From NCBI GenBank assembly GCA_900317885.1, contig ONIM01000005.1, positions 1-64,000 on the forward strand: 64,000 nucleotides of DNA, written 5' to 3'. Position 1 is the stretch's first letter. The number at the start of each line of letters is the position of its first letter. Below the pieces are notes generated by a model. It did no database searches and was not told where the DNA came from. It saw only the letters and a program-made list of their open reading frames with translations. The stretch comes from an uncultured Bacteroidales bacterium (GTDB lineage: Bacteria > Bacteroidota > Bacteroidia > Bacteroidales > Paludibacteraceae). The position numbers were made by a program, and so were the translations under genes. Shown piece after piece: positions 57,357 through 64,000 of this stretch.

Positions 57357-58678
57357 GAAAAATCATTTCATTTGTACTTTGTACTTTGTCCCTTTGTACC
57401 TTATCTGCCGCTCCGCGGCGAGTTCACACTATCGGAGACAGTACGATGAGCGATTACAAACCCGCCGCCACGCCCAAACGCGGCTGGGGAATGTATCTGC
57501 AAGCTTTCTTCAACCCCGACTCCATCGAGGTCAACAACCGCGGCAAGTCCGGTGCTTCGACCCGCACGTTCTACGAGACAGATAACCTCTGGCCGTCCGT
57601 CAAGAGACAGATGCTGCCCGGCGATTACCTCATCATCCAGTTTGCCCATAACGACGAGAAATGCAAGGGCGAAGATGTCTATGTCCAGAACGCCAAACTG
57701 CGTGCGGAAGGCAAAGACACACTGACCGACATGCGCGGTACAGAGCCGAACACGACCTATAAGGATTACCTCTTCCGCTTCATCAACGAAGCACGGGAAA
57801 TGGGCGTCACGCCGATCCTCATGAGCCCTATCTGCCGCGCGTATTTCAAGGACGGCAAGATCACTGCCGAAGGTCGCCATGACCTGAGCAAAGACGGTAT
57901 TGACAAGAACTACGTCCGTTGTATGCGGGAAGTGGCGGAAGACATGCACGTGCCGTTTCTGGACATGACGCAGAAGAGCTGCGAGATGTACGAAGCCACC
58001 GGACAGGAGAGGTGCATGAAGGAGTATTTCAACTGCGGCGACAAGACCCATACAGGCCAGGCAGGAGGCTTCCTGAATGCCCATCTGGCATACCTGTTGA
58101 TCAAGAACTGCCCGCAGCTGAGCGAGTTGCATCACCTGGTAGCATTGCCGCCGCTCGAAGTCAGCGTCTCGTACATCCGCGCGATCGAAGAGAAAGGGCG
58201 TCTGGAAGCCTTCAAAGCCGATGGTACGCCGTTTGCGACGACCCTGAAGAATGCCAAGACGAAAAATATGAAACTCGCTAAAGCCGGTTACGCTCCTTCG
58301 GACGGACTCTGGCCTGCAGGGGAGATTGACGAAGTGGCAAACCGCTACATCGAATATACCATCACTGCTGAGAAGAAAAAAGGTATCGTCATTGAGTCCA
58401 TCATCCTGCCGGTTAAGGCGAAAGGAGGACCGGGCATGAATATCCATATCAACTATGGTTTCGGCGACGAATTCCGCAATGTAACAACCATTTACGAGAA
58501 TACCGCTCTGCCGAAAAACAAGCCCGTTCTGGTCTCTTTGAACTACCCCATTCTCATTCCTGCCGGAGAGACTTTGCACCTCCGCATCCTGCCTTGGTAC
58601 GACTCTAACGGCAGACCGCAAGGCAAGAAATACCTCTCCCTCGGCGAGCTCAAAATCAACGGCAAGAAGTTGAAATAA
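57353..58678 (+). CDS. Rhamnogalacturonan acetylesterase (SGNH, CE12-like)
   Basis: This 441-residue secreted esterase removes acetyl groups from rhamnogalacturonan. The signal peptide (MRKIISFVLCTLSLCTLSAA) is partly encoded by a 7-bp TTTGTAC array. The SGNH domain starts VHTIGDSTMSDYKPAATPKR with Ser30; it has NRGKSGASTRTFYE, IIQFAHNDEK and the terminal block NCGDKTHTGQAGG with Asp and His. After about residue 265 an extra beta-sandwich domain follows (YIEYTITAEKKKGIVIESII; LPWYDSNGRPQGKKYLSLGE). It fits pectin use with the GH28 and DUF4861-like genes 16 kb away. Confidence 0.88.
   Translation: MRKIISFVLCTLSLCTLSAAPRRVHTIGDSTMSDYKPAATPKRGWGMYLQAFFNPDSIEVNNRGKSGASTRTFYETDNLWPSVKRQMLPGDYLIIQFAHNDEKCKGEDVYVQNAKLRAEGKDTLTDMRGTEPNTTYKDYLFRFINEAREMGVTPILMSPICRAYFKDGKITAEGRHDLSKDGIDKNYVRCMREVAEDMHVPFLDMTQKSCEMYEATGQERCMKEYFNCGDKTHTGQAGGFLNAHLAYLLIKNCPQLSELHHLVALPPLEVSVSYIRAIEEKGRLEAFKADGTPFATTLKNAKTKNMKLAKAGYAPSDGLWPAGEIDEVANRYIEYTITAEKKKGIVIESIILPVKAKGGPGMNIHINYGFGDEFRNVTTIYENTALPKNKPVLVSLNYPILIPAGETLHLRILPWYDSNGRPQGKKYLSLGELKINGKKLK
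57371..57399 (+). repeat. 7-bp tandem array encoding part of a signal peptide
   Basis: Units are TTTGTAC, TTTGTAC, TTTGTCC, one extra C, then TTTGTAC, encoding FVLCTLSLCTL in the hydrophobic core of the acetylesterase signal peptide. A one-unit change would put the gene out of frame at codon 7-15. Confidence 0.85.
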
Positions 58679-58696
58679 AATTATTTTCCGAAAATA

Positions 58697-58728
58697 CTTG
58701 CATATATGCAAAATTTTTACTACCTTTG
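58697..58728 (+). promoter_or_regulatory. Promoter of the membrane protein gene at 58757
   Basis: CTTG (58697-58700) in CTTGCATATATG, 20 bases, then TACCTTTG (58721-58728). Confidence 0.8.
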
Positions 58729-58756
58729 CAGCGAAAAAGCAAAGGTAGTTTTTATT

Positions 58757-59287
58757 ATGAGTACAGCTTTAGTTATCATACTCGCCGTAGCAGTGGTCAT
58801 CTTTGGTTTTTGGATCATCCAATATTCCAATTTCCGCAACGAGGAAAAGAAACGTCAGTGGGAGTTGAAACGCGAGAGCCAGAAGACCATCTCTCCTATT
58901 CGTCTCAGGGCGTACGAGCGCCTCACGCTCTTGCTGGAGCGCACAAAACCGGAGCACATGATCATGGAGCTTCGCCAGAACCAGCCGGACGCATTCACCA
59001 CCTGGACCATCGGGCAGGTTCAGCAATACTTGCTGCAGACCATCCGCGCGGAGTTTGACCACAACCAAAGCCAGCAGGTCTATGTCTCCGACGAAGTGTG
59101 GGATATGATCATCAACGCCCGTGACCAGATGGCAGCGTTCGTCATCGCTATTGCCGGCCAGTTACCGCCAAATGCTACAGTACAGGTATATATCCAAGCG
59201 CTGATGACCGCCTATTCCTCCAACGGTACGACGCCGACCGACAAGGCCTTGGAGTACCTTAAAAACGAAGCAAAAGAGTTGATGTAA
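58757..59287 (+). CDS. Single-pass membrane protein of unknown function
   Basis: This is a 176-residue product from ATG 58757 (MSTALVIILAVAVVIFGFWI). An upstream in-frame ATG at 58706 precedes the predicted transcription start and is rejected. One N-terminal membrane helix (about 4-22) is followed by a basic linker (SNFRNEEKKRQWELKRESQK) and a helical cytoplasmic domain with ISPIRLRAYERLTLLLERTK, RQNQPDAFTTWTIGQVQQYL and HNQSQQVYVSDEVWDMIINA. The family is conserved in Bacteroidota and uncharacterised. It is expressed with the following outer-membrane-type gene (9 bases apart). Confidence 0.8.
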   Translation: MSTALVIILAVAVVIFGFWIIQYSNFRNEEKKRQWELKRESQKTISPIRLRAYERLTLLLERTKPEHMIMELRQNQPDAFTTWTIGQVQQYLLQTIRAEFDHNQSQQVYVSDEVWDMIINARDQMAAFVIAIAGQLPPNATVQVYIQALMTAYSSNGTTPTDKALEYLKNEAKELM

Positions 59288-59295
59288 ACCCGCCG

Positions 59296-59964
59296 ATGAG
59301 CAAGAGATTATGGGTCATAGGATGGTTGATGGCGATGAGTATTTCACTCTTCGCTGCTACCGACACTACGAAAGTGAAGAAAGAGCCCATCTATAACGCG
59401 ACGCAGATCAAACTCGACATCGCTTCGCCGGTAGTCATCGCAGGCATACATCAATGGCAGATGCAGCACTACGAGATAGCGGCGAACGTACAGTTGGCGC
59501 GACGCTTCTTCCCCACCCTCGAACTCGGCTACGCTGGAGGCAAGGCGCACAACGACTCCATCAACTATTCCGGAAAAGGCGGTTTCTTCCGCGTGGGATG
59601 CGATATCAACCCGCTCAAAAAGAAGAAAGACTCGCCGCACGCACTCTTGGTCGGACTCCGTCTCGGAACAGCTGTGCAAGGATGGGAACATACTTCGCAC
59701 GCGACGAGCGGCACGAAGGCGGACTGCTGGGGAGAAATAGTTGTGGGATGCCAAGTAGAAATCGCCAAACTCCCTCCCTATAAGAAAGACCGGAAGGAGA
59801 GGTCCGCCTTCTACATGGGATGGATGGGACGGTTCAAAGTCCTCTTCACACGAGACAAAGAAGGCCTGACCGCCGATCAGATGATGCCGATTTACATCCC
59901 CGGATTCGGCAATAGAGACAATATCGGATGGGGATTGAACTACTATTTGGGATGGAGATTCTGA
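59296..59964 (+). CDS. DUF6048-like envelope protein
   Basis: This 222-residue exported protein has signal VIGWLMAMSISLFAATDTTK. The beta-rich mature part has NATQIKLDIASPVVIAGIHQ, IAANVQLARRFFPTLELGYA, GKGGFFRVGCDINPLKKKKD and a C-terminal strand ending WGLNYYLGWRF, with a terminal Phe typical of small outer-membrane barrels. The layout matches the DUF6048 family of Bacteroidota. Function is unknown. It follows the membrane protein by 9 bases. Confidence 0.82.
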   Translation: MSKRLWVIGWLMAMSISLFAATDTTKVKKEPIYNATQIKLDIASPVVIAGIHQWQMQHYEIAANVQLARRFFPTLELGYAGGKAHNDSINYSGKGGFFRVGCDINPLKKKKDSPHALLVGLRLGTAVQGWEHTSHATSGTKADCWGEIVVGCQVEIAKLPPYKKDRKERSAFYMGWMGRFKVLFTRDKEGLTADQMMPIYIPGFGNRDNIGWGLNYYLGWRF

Positions 59965-59973
59965 TTCACGAAA

Positions 59974-60031
59974 CACGGCCGAATTACGGTCTAATCCCGA
60001 CGGTCAAACGACGGTCAACCGACAGTCAAGG
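59974..60031 (+). repeat. 11-bp degenerate array upstream of tkt
   Basis: Units are ACGGCCGAATT, ACGGTCTAATC, then after 3 bases ACGGTCAAACG, ACGGTCAACCG and ACAGTCAAGGC. The last three are contiguous. Confidence 0.8.
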
Positions 60032-60074
60032 CTAATGTAAGTACAATGTTAGGCACAAAAAAAATACCTCTATA

Positions 60075-62084
60075 ATGAACCAAACACAATTAATGAATCG
60101 CGCAGCGGATAACATTCGTATCCTGGCTGCCGCAGCAGTAGAAAAAGCAAAGAGTGGTCACCCGGGCGGAGCTATGGGTGGCGCAGACTTCATCAACGTC
60201 CTCTTTAGCGAGTTCTTGGAATACGATCCGGAGAATCCGGGTTGGGAAGCGCGTGACCGCTTCTTCTTGGATCCGGGTCACATGGCGCCGATGCTTTACG
60301 GACAGCTCTGTCTGGCTGGTAAGTTTACTCTTGAAGATCTTAAGAATCTCCGTCAATGGGGTTCGGTGACCCCTGGACACCCCGAGCGTGAGATTGAGCG
60401 AATGATTGAGAATACCTCTGGTCCGCTTGGTCAGGGACACACGTTTGCTGTCGGAGCAGCCATCGCGGCGAAATGGTTCAACCAGCGCTACGGCGAGATT
60501 CATAACCCGACCATCTATGCATTCATCTCCGACGGCGGCGTCCAAGAAGAGATCTCGCAAGGCGCAGGTCGTCTGGCAGGACACCTCGGACTCGACAACC
60601 TCGTCATGTTCTACGACTCCAATGCTATCCAGCTCTCTACGGGTTGCAGCGAAGTGACATCCGAAGATGTGGCAGCCAAATACAAGGCGTGGGGATGGTA
60701 CGTGCAGGAGATTCCGGGTAACGATCCCGACGCTATCCGCGAAGCCCTCATCAAAGCCAAAGCCCATAAAGGCGAACCGTCGCTCATCATCGGTCATACA
60801 ACCATGGGCAAGGGCTGCGTGACGGCAGAAGGTGCTAACTGGGAAGGCAAATGTTCAACCCACGGTGCGCCGCTCTCCAAAGCCGGAGCATCCTTCGAGA
60901 AGACCATCGAGCATCTTGGCGGTAATCCCGAAGACCCGTTCCAGATCTTCCCCGAAGTGAAGAAACTGTACGACGACCGCGCGGCGGAACTGCGTGAACT
61001 GTGCAACAAGAAATACGAGGCTTACTACGAGTGGAAACAAGCAAACCCGCTCGCTGCCAACGAATACGAGACTTTCATGTCCGGCGAAACGCCCTGCATC
61101 GACTGGAGTCTGATTGAGCAAAAACCCGGAGCGGCAACCCGCAACGCCTCAGCGACCGTCCTCAGCCATCTGGCAGAGAACGTGGGTAATATGATTGTTT
61201 CTTCTGCGGATTTGAGTAATAGCGATAAGACCGACGGTTTCCTCAAGAAGACCCACGCCTTCAAGAAAGGCGATTTCAGCGGTCAGTTCCTGCAAGCCGG
61301 TGTGAGTGAGCTCACGATGGCGTGCGTCATGATCGGTATGGCGCTTCACGGCGGTATTATCCCTGCCTGCGGCACGTTCTTCGTCTTCTCCGACTACATG
61401 AAACCCGCGGTACGTATGGCGGCCCTCATGGAACTTCCTGTTAAGTTCATCTGGAGCCACGACGCGTTCCGTGTCGGCGAAGATGGTCCAACGCACGAGC
61501 CGGTTGAGCAAGAGGCGCAGATCCGTCTCATGGAGAAACTCCATAACCACAGCGGCAAACCGTCGATGCTGGTACTTCGTCCGGCTGATGCCGAGGAAAC
61601 GACCCTTGCTTGGCGGCTGGCAATGGAGAACAACGATACTCCAACCGCGCTTATCCTCAGCCGTCAGGACATTGCGCCTGTTCCCAATGTGAACCTCGAA
61701 GGCTTCCGCAAAGGCGCGTATATTGTCTCGAAAGACGAGAATCCGCAAGTGGTTCTTCTCGCTTCCGGATCTGAGGTTTCGACCTTGCTCGCCGGGGCAG
61801 AACTCCTCCGCGCAGAAGGCATTCGCCTGCAGATTGTCAGCGTTCCGAGCGAAGGTCTCTTCCGTGAGCAACCCAAAGAATACCAAGAGTCCGTCCTTCC
61901 GAAAGGCGTTAAGCGTTTCGGTATGACCGCAGGTCTGCCTTGCACGCTCGAAGGTCTTGTTGGCGAGAACGGCGCTATCTGGGGTCTCAACTCCTTCGGT
62001 TTCTCCGCTCCGTACAAAGTCCTCGACGAGAAACTCGGCTTCACCGCCCAGAACGTCTACGAGCAAGTCAAGAAGTTGCTGTAA
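60075..62084 (+). CDS. tkt: Transketolase
   Basis: Transketolase moves two-carbon units between sugar phosphates in the pentose phosphate pathway, with thiamine diphosphate. The 669-residue protein shows AAAVEKAKSGHPGGAMGGAD, DPGHMAPMLYGQLCLAG, and the ThDP block AFISDGGVQEEISQGAGRLA with YDSNAIQ. It has HTTMGKGC, a central FCVFSDY-like FFVFSDYMKPAVRMAALMEL, and the C-terminal domain ALILSRQDIAPVPNVNLEGF. Length is normal. The ISDGG motif replaces the more common GDGCLMEG, as in some Bacteroidota enzymes. An 11-bp repeat array lies upstream, and I see no promoter of the usual type. A terminator follows. Confidence 0.96.
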   Translation: MNQTQLMNRAADNIRILAAAAVEKAKSGHPGGAMGGADFINVLFSEFLEYDPENPGWEARDRFFLDPGHMAPMLYGQLCLAGKFTLEDLKNLRQWGSVTPGHPEREIERMIENTSGPLGQGHTFAVGAAIAAKWFNQRYGEIHNPTIYAFISDGGVQEEISQGAGRLAGHLGLDNLVMFYDSNAIQLSTGCSEVTSEDVAAKYKAWGWYVQEIPGNDPDAIREALIKAKAHKGEPSLIIGHTTMGKGCVTAEGANWEGKCSTHGAPLSKAGASFEKTIEHLGGNPEDPFQIFPEVKKLYDDRAAELRELCNKKYEAYYEWKQANPLAANEYETFMSGETPCIDWSLIEQKPGAATRNASATVLSHLAENVGNMIVSSADLSNSDKTDGFLKKTHAFKKGDFSGQFLQAGVSELTMACVMIGMALHGGIIPACGTFFVFSDYMKPAVRMAALMELPVKFIWSHDAFRVGEDGPTHEPVEQEAQIRLMEKLHNHSGKPSMLVLRPADAEETTLAWRLAMENNDTPTALILSRQDIAPVPNVNLEGFRKGAYIVSKDENPQVVLLASGSEVSTLLAGAELLRAEGIRLQIVSVPSEGLFREQPKEYQESVLPKGVKRFGMTAGLPCTLEGLVGENGAIWGLNSFGFSAPYKVLDEKLGFTAQNVYEQVKKLL

Positions 62085-62110
62085 AGGTAAAAATGAAGCA
62101 AACATATTGA

Positions 62111-62127
62111 GGTTACAAATTGTAACC
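62111..62127. repeat. 17-bp palindrome after tkt
   Basis: GGTTACAA-A-TTGTAACC is a perfect odd palindrome 26 bases past the tkt stop and before the terminator; it could be a protein-binding site or a minor hairpin. Confidence 0.6.
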
Positions 62128-62150
62128 AGTTAGAGAAAGAAGAAAGAAAA

Positions 62151-62178
62151 AATCTGCATCAAAAGTGCAGATTTTTTT
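62151..62178 (+). terminator. Rho-independent terminator of tkt
   Basis: AATCTGCA-TCAAAAG-TGCAGATT followed by a T-run to 62178. Confidence 0.92.
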
Positions 62179-62206
62179 GTGCAAACTCGATTTTTGCGAC
62201 AATACC

Positions 62207-62238
62207 CTTGCATATGTCAAAAAAAAGCAGTACCTTTG
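62207..62238 (+). promoter_or_regulatory. Promoter of the kinase-like gene
   Basis: CTTG (62207-62210) in CTTGCATATGTC, 20 bases, then TACCTTTG (62231-62238). The ATG at 62259 lies about 15 bases after the expected start. Confidence 0.82.
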
Positions 62239-62258
62239 CAGCCAAAAGTTGCAAAGAC

Positions 62259-63272
62259 ATGAACGAACAATATCCGACAGCGTATTGCGTTGCCTCCAAC
62301 TATCTTGAGGATAGAGGTTGGAGCGAGTTAATCGATCCGCGTTGGGCGCCGCAGATATTAGAGGAATTTCGGCATTCAGGTCTCGGGTGGACAGACGAAG
62401 AAATAATAGAGGTCGTTAACGAAGTACTCTTTGGCAAAGCCGAATGGGATTCAACAGATCGGATAGAGATGAGAGAAGACATGTGGCCGACTCGCCAAGA
62501 ACAAATCAACACTTCTATTACATACAACGGTTTCTCGGCTCATACACTACAACTGATAGATAACTATATAAACGATATACTCAATGGAAGAACAAATCTT
62601 GATCGATTTAATCAACAAGAGCATGCAGGCCTCTGCCTTGCAGATTCGCCGCTCATTGGGGCGTACGCCGTATGTGGCTACGCGCGAGCAAGCTTTGAAC
62701 CAGGTCGCTTTTCTTCTAAAAGCCAAACAAGCAGCCCAAGTAATTGGGAAATAGATGCCAAACAAGAGGAATGCGTTGAGCAATGGGCACGTGCTAAGGG
62801 AATTTGGTTCTCGGATCCCGAAAAAGTGTTCAATGCTATCTATGGCCCAATGATTGCCAAAGGAGCCGAAGCAAAAGTGTACTATAAGTCCGGTGACACC
62901 TCTGTTGTCAAAGAGCGTACATCCATCTATGCGACATTAGGTAAGGCGTTAGAAGCGATAGTGCTCCACAATGCTTTGTTTCCGGAAACGCAGATGACCA
63001 CTATTGGCTTTACGCGAGACTCGGATGGCTTGTTCCGCATTATTCTCACGCAACCGTATATCGGTTGTCTAAGACTTGCCACAAAAGCGGAGATTGACGA
63101 GATGGTTGCGTCCAAAGGCTTTCATGCCAATGGAGACGGCAATGGCGTGAACTATATTAGCGACAGATTGCACCTTGAAGATATGCACCCTGCAAATGTG
63201 TTCATTGATTCGCAATCCGGCAAGCCTATTTGTATTGATTGCATTGTAAAGTTTATAAAGAAAGAAGAATAA
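62259..63272 (+). CDS. Putative protein kinase of the polyvalent (mobile-element) type with N-terminal helical part
   Basis: This 337-residue product starts at ATG 62259 (MNEQYPTAYCVASNYLEDRG); an in-frame ATG at 62208 precedes the promoter -7 box and is rejected. The C-terminal half resembles Ser/Thr/Tyr kinases found in polyvalent proteins of phages and conjugative elements: QWARAKGIWFSDPEKVFNAI, KGAEAKVYYKSGDTSVVKER (nucleotide-binding Lys), ALEAIVLHNALFPETQMTTI and LHLEDMHPANVFIDSQSGKP (catalytic HP-N like block). The middle (about 108-167, rich in Ser, Gly, Ala) looks non-native: another frame there encodes a convincing 56-residue protein. An indel or overlapping genes are possible. Confidence 0.72.
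   Translation: MNEQYPTAYCVASNYLEDRGWSELIDPRWAPQILEEFRHSGLGWTDEEIIEVVNEVLFGKAEWDSTDRIEMREDMWPTRQEQINTSITYNGFSAHTLQLIDNYINDILNGRTNLDRFNQQEHAGLCLADSPLIGAYAVCGYARASFEPGRFSSKSQTSSPSNWEIDAKQEECVEQWARAKGIWFSDPEKVFNAIYGPMIAKGAEAKVYYKSGDTSVVKERTSIYATLGKALEAIVLHNALFPETQMTTIGFTRDSDGLFRIILTQPYIGCLRLATKAEIDEMVASKGFHANGDGNGVNYISDRLHLEDMHPANVFIDSQSGKPICIDCIVKFIKKEE
62584..62754 (+). CDS. 56-residue helical protein overlapping the kinase-like gene in another frame
   Basis: ATG 62584 to TAG 62754 encodes MEEQILIDLINKSMQASALQ, then IRRSLGRTPYVATREQALNQ, then VAFLLKAKQAAQVIGK. Composition and hydrophobic spacing are those of a folded helical protein, more so than the surrounding frame in the same stretch. Directly after it comes ATGCCAAACAAGAGGAA; inserting one G (ATGGCC) would start the kinase in its own frame as MAKQEECVEQW. 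So this may be a separate small gene placed just before the kinase, with a one-base loss. If instead the long frame is real, 171 bases are dual-coding. Confidence 0.5.
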   Translation: MEEQILIDLINKSMQASALQIRRSLGRTPYVATREQALNQVAFLLKAKQAAQVIGK

Positions 63273-63374
63273 ATAATCGTCCCTCTCCGAGACGTAAAAG
63301 ATGGAGAAAGACAAATATAGAAACAAACGAACCGCCTATGGCATAAAACAACAGACAAACAACATACATAAATA

Positions 63375-63539
63375 AGCATTTGCTTTATTAAGGATTCTTT
63401 CAAACTTGGACACTTTGAAAAAATAACACATCCGAAATAATGCGAATGTTCGCACCGTGAGTGTGAACTTTCTGCATGTATTGGAGTGTTATGGGAGTCC
63501 AAGCCCGAAAGAACCAATTAGCGAAAGTTCGCACTTTTT
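63375..63539 (+). ncRNA. Structured rod-like RNA, copy 2
   Basis: Second copy of the RNA at 23821. Helices: TTCTTTC (63395-63401) with GAAAGAA (63507-63513); CTTGGAC (63405-63411) with GTCCAAG (63497-63503); TAACAC (63424-63429) with GTGTTA (63486-63491); apical GTTC-G-CAC (63448-63455) with GTG-T-GAAC (63461-63468). The end GCGAAAGTTCGC followed by ACTTTTT looks like a small terminator. Helix sequences differ from copy 1 but pairing is kept. It lies in a 316-base gene-free stretch between the kinase-like gene and a lipoprotein gene; the 100 bases before it show no clear promoter. Confidence 0.75.
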
Positions 63540-63588
63540 GTATGCCAATCCCCGAAGGCGTAAGAGGGGTATTAAATCAAAATTTACA

Positions 63589-64000
63589 ATGAAAAAGATT
63601 TTTAAGTATGCTATGATCGCTTTTGTCGGTATAGCACTAATGTCATGTGACAAAGACAAAAACAATGCTGATGACCCACAAACAAATTCTAAGGAGTACT
63701 TACAGCTTAATGATTTGACTCCTCTTCATTTAATTCCACTATCGCAAGCAGAAGCGAAACTAAAAGATATGGGATTCACGGACGAAGACGAAAAGTATGT
63801 CTATACTTCATCAGACAAAAAAGAAAGAATAGTCGGCGGGCTTAATTCAGATGGGCTTGTTGAAGGTCTGACATATATAGCAAGTAAGGGAATTGTTCCT
63901 TCTGACGCTAAAAAGTGGTTAAGTCATATATCAGAGAAGGTTACTCTTCCAAAATATAAAAGATCCATTCCTTTTGCTGGCGCTTATTATTATAATAGTG
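63589..64000 (+). CDS. Lipoprotein of unknown function, 3' end outside window
   Basis: The frame starts at ATG 63589 with signal MKKIFKYAMIAFVGIALMSC (Cys20), then DKDKNNADDPQTNSKEYLQL, HLIPLSQAEAKLKDMGFTDE and SHISEKVTLPKYKRSIPFAG; it is open to the window end (137 codons). I do not recognise the family. As with the lipoprotein at 24059, it starts shortly after a structured RNA copy (50 bases after its T-run), so the RNA may be a shared leader or a companion small RNA. Local base composition is AT-richer than in most of the window. Confidence 0.75.
   Translation, partial: MKKIFKYAMIAFVGIALMSCDKDKNNADDPQTNSKEYLQLNDLTPLHLIPLSQAEAKLKDMGFTDEDEKYVYTSSDKKERIVGGLNSDGLVEGLTYIASKGIVPSDAKKWLSHISEKVTLPKYKRSIPFAGAYYYNS

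Noticed and set aside
1-64000. Prophage or integrative element with integrase
   Set aside because: Apart from the kinase-like gene at 62259, no integrase, portal, capsid, relaxase or transposase was found.

Overview
The window looks like a chromosomal segment of a Bacteroidales bacterium (Bacteroidota), probably a gut or rumen glycan degrader. At least fourteen promoters have the Bacteroidota form TTTG-N19/20-TAnnTTTG. There is a SusC/SusD polysaccharide utilisation locus (PUL), many lipoproteins with a lipobox near residue 20, a type B L31, and long secreted proteins that share a short C-terminal tail. I see no rRNA, tRNA, CRISPR array, transposase or integrase.

Layout. 1-1011: partial AAA ATPase with DUF4143. 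1.2-15.1 kb, minus strand: a fructan/levan PUL of regulator, SusC, SusD, DUF4960-type binding lipoprotein, two GH32 lipoproteins, a tailed secreted protein, a sugar permease and a fructokinase, ending at a strong terminator. Three of its genes are broken: SusC (frameshift), the binding protein (in-frame TAG) and the regulator (frameshift). 15.2-23.7 kb, plus strand: dxs, trkA, trkH, an SGNH/MBOAT O-acylation pair and coaE. 23.7-26.8 kb: a structured RNA, small lipoproteins and a 10-bp-periodic leader. 26.9-42.3 kb: dapB, lepB, WbqC-like, ilvE, a POT transporter, rsmI, two flippases, ribE, two FKBP isomerases, truA, then GH28 and a DUF4861-like lipoprotein (pectin). 42.4-52.1 kb, minus strand: a 45-residue peptide gene, two large surface proteins (1973 and 612 aa), and an operon of PqqD-like protein, S26-type peptidase and secreted protein. 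52.4-62.1 kb: a secreted repeat protein, rpsF-rpsR-rplI, rpmE, a PnuC-like transporter, an RluA-type synthase, a rhamnogalacturonan acetylesterase, two envelope proteins and tkt. 62.2-64 kb: a mobile-element-type protein kinase gene with an overlapping ORF, a second copy of the structured RNA and a partial lipoprotein.

How the genes work together. The PUL would bind, cut and import fructans and phosphorylate fructose, under a membrane-spanning PBP-AraC regulator that probably binds the inverted repeat beside the SusC promoter. The GH28, DUF4861-like and acetylesterase genes point to pectin use. The most unusual content is non-coding: a two-copy RNA whose helices covary; a palindromic element of about 36 bp lying inside at least eight genes; many 7-, 8-, 9-, 10- and 11-bp tandem arrays in genes and spacers; and a 29-bp element placed identically upstream of both large surface-protein genes. 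The best candidate for an undescribed system is the PqqD/S26/secreted-protein operon with the flanking co-regulated surface proteins and the 45-residue peptide.
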